Of a stretch of 64,000 nt of DNA, positions 63,394 to 64,000 are shown one piece after another. Under the pieces are notes generated by a model. The model had not been told where the DNA came from. It made no database searches and saw only the letters and a list, made by a program, of their open reading frames with translations. The DNA comes from Rhizobium sp. ZPR4 (GTDB lineage Bacteria; Pseudomonadota; Alphaproteobacteria; Rhizobiales; Rhizobiaceae), in assembly GCF_040215725.1 (NCBI RefSeq), contig NZ_CP157967.1, positions 682,001-746,000 of the forward strand, in the 5' to 3' direction. The position numbers and the translations under genes are program-made. Position 1 is the stretch's first letter, and each line of letters opens with the position of its first letter.

Positions 63394-64000
63394 TCACAGG
63401 CCGCGGGTTTTGAGCCACGCTGCCGTCAGTTGGCGGAAACGGCCGGCCATGTCGGCAATCGCTTCCTCGTCGTTCATACCGCCCGAGAGCCACGCGCGGG
63501 CCGCATCGGAGAAGATGGTCCGCCCAACGGCGAAACCCTTGACCGAGGGGGCCGCCAGCGTCGCTTCGAAGCTGCGGATCAGTTCCTCTGCCGGCGCCTC
63601 CAGGCCGAGCAGCACGATACCGCGGCACCATGGATCATTTTTGGCGATCACGGCATCGATTTTTTTCCAGGCAGCTGTCGATTCCTGTGGTTCCAGCTTC
63701 CACCAGTCCGGCTTGATGCCGAGCGCATAAAGCTCTTCCATCGCCGTCGGGATCGTGTCGTCGGTCAGCGGACCGTTCTTGCTGGCGATGATCTCGACGA
63801 GAAGCTCGCGGCCGACCTTGCGCGCGGCTTCGAATAGTGTCCGCAGCTTCTCCTGCTGCTCCGCCTTCAAATCCTGCGGATCGTCCGGATGGTAGAAGCA
63901 CAGGCACTTGATGCAATGATGGAGCGGCCATTCGACGAGCTGCGAGCCGATATCCTGGCTGAATTCGAATTTCAGCGGCTTCGATCCCGGCAGTTCGACC
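63394..64000 (-). CDS. iolC: IolC with fused DUF2090 domain (C-terminal part only)
   Basis: The frame is open to the window edge, so this is the 3' end of a gene. The last 200 residues carry KFEFSQDIGSQLVEWPLHHC, FYHPDDP, then a TIM-barrel-like helix run with PDWWKLEPQE and GIVLLGLEAPAEELIRSF, ending with FAVGRTIFSDAARAWLSGG. This is the DUF2090 module that follows the PfkB kinase domain in bifunctional IolC proteins. The kinase itself lies outside the window. The gene is first in the iolCDEB order. Confidence 0.87.
   Translation of the reverse strand, partial: VELPGSKPLKFEFSQDIGSQLVEWPLHHCIKCLCFYHPDDPQDLKAEQQEKLRTLFEAARKVGRELLVEIIASKNGPLTDDTIPTAMEELYALGIKPDWWKLEPQESTAAWKKIDAVIAKNDPWCRGIVLLGLEAPAEELIRSFEATLAAPSVKGFAVGRTIFSDAARAWLSGGMNDEEAIADMAGRFRQLTAAWLKTRGL

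Noticed and set aside
61085..63730. Very long plus-strand open frame opposite iolE and iolD
   Set aside because: It is antisense to two genes with clear catalytic motifs, and its composition is that of a high-GC shadow frame.

Overview
This window is ordinary chromosomal DNA of a fast-growing rhizobium (Rhizobium/Agrobacterium group of the Alphaproteobacteria). The evidence is the feuN-feuP-feuQ block followed by cytochrome c maturation genes ccmI-ccmE-ccmF-ccmH (cycHJKL in rhizobia), then degP, a two-component pair and glnE, with a PleC-type kinase convergent to glnE. This order matches rhizobial chromosomes as far as I recall. Base composition is high in GC, genes are densely packed, and rhizobial palindromic intergenic repeats occur. 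I saw no rRNA, tRNA, CRISPR array, prophage or insertion sequence.

Region 1 (1-21.2 kb) holds envelope and core-regulation genes: a YcgN-like protein cut by the window edge, an MmcQ-like protein, a Dabb protein, FeuN/FeuP/FeuQ, a lipoprotein, the heme-ligation module CcmIEFH with overlapping ATGA junctions, the DegP protease with a clear terminator, an OmpR-type two-component pair, GlnE, a PleC-like kinase and aminopeptidase N. Region 2 (21.2-35.9 kb) is more accessory: an orphan protein that looks DNA-binding, starting at TTG behind a perfect Shine-Dalgarno; two unannotated small ORFs; a degenerate family-4-like uracil-DNA glycosylase next to a YegD-type Hsp70; an RND efflux pair; an atypical SDR; ETF-ubiquinone oxidoreductase; a GNAT; a VapBC pair; and an EamA exporter with a divergent Lrp regulator.

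Region 3 (35.9-53.7 kb) has MgtE behind a hairpin-bearing leader, a quinone-oxidoreductase-like gene divergent from an HxlR regulator with a palindromic site between them, an MFS pump, a lipid-kinase-like gene, a probable polyamine catabolism pair (PuuA-like ligase and class III aminotransferase) separated by a palindromic repeat, a Nudix enzyme, a GT2 and an LPG-synthase-like membrane protein, an ECF42-type sigma factor with three tandem YciI/DGPF proteins, AMP nucleosidase and several small exported or membrane proteins. Region 4 (53.7-64 kb) has a HisC-like aminotransferase, an SDR/AraC divergent pair, PilZ, a glyoxalase-related protein, MATE, and the inositol catabolic operon read leftward as iolC(DUF2090 fusion)-iolD-iolE-iolB. 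Two copies of one intergenic repeat interrupt the iol operon; a third sits upstream of ccmI.

No strongly novel multi-gene system was found. The best leads are the orphan protein at 21.7-22.5 kb with its upstream palindrome, the pair of small proteins at 22.6-23.0 kb, the altered uracil-DNA glycosylase, the mgtE leader, and the small secreted protein at 52.1-52.3 kb. Gene starts were moved inward from the longest frame wherever a ribosome binding site or family length supported it.
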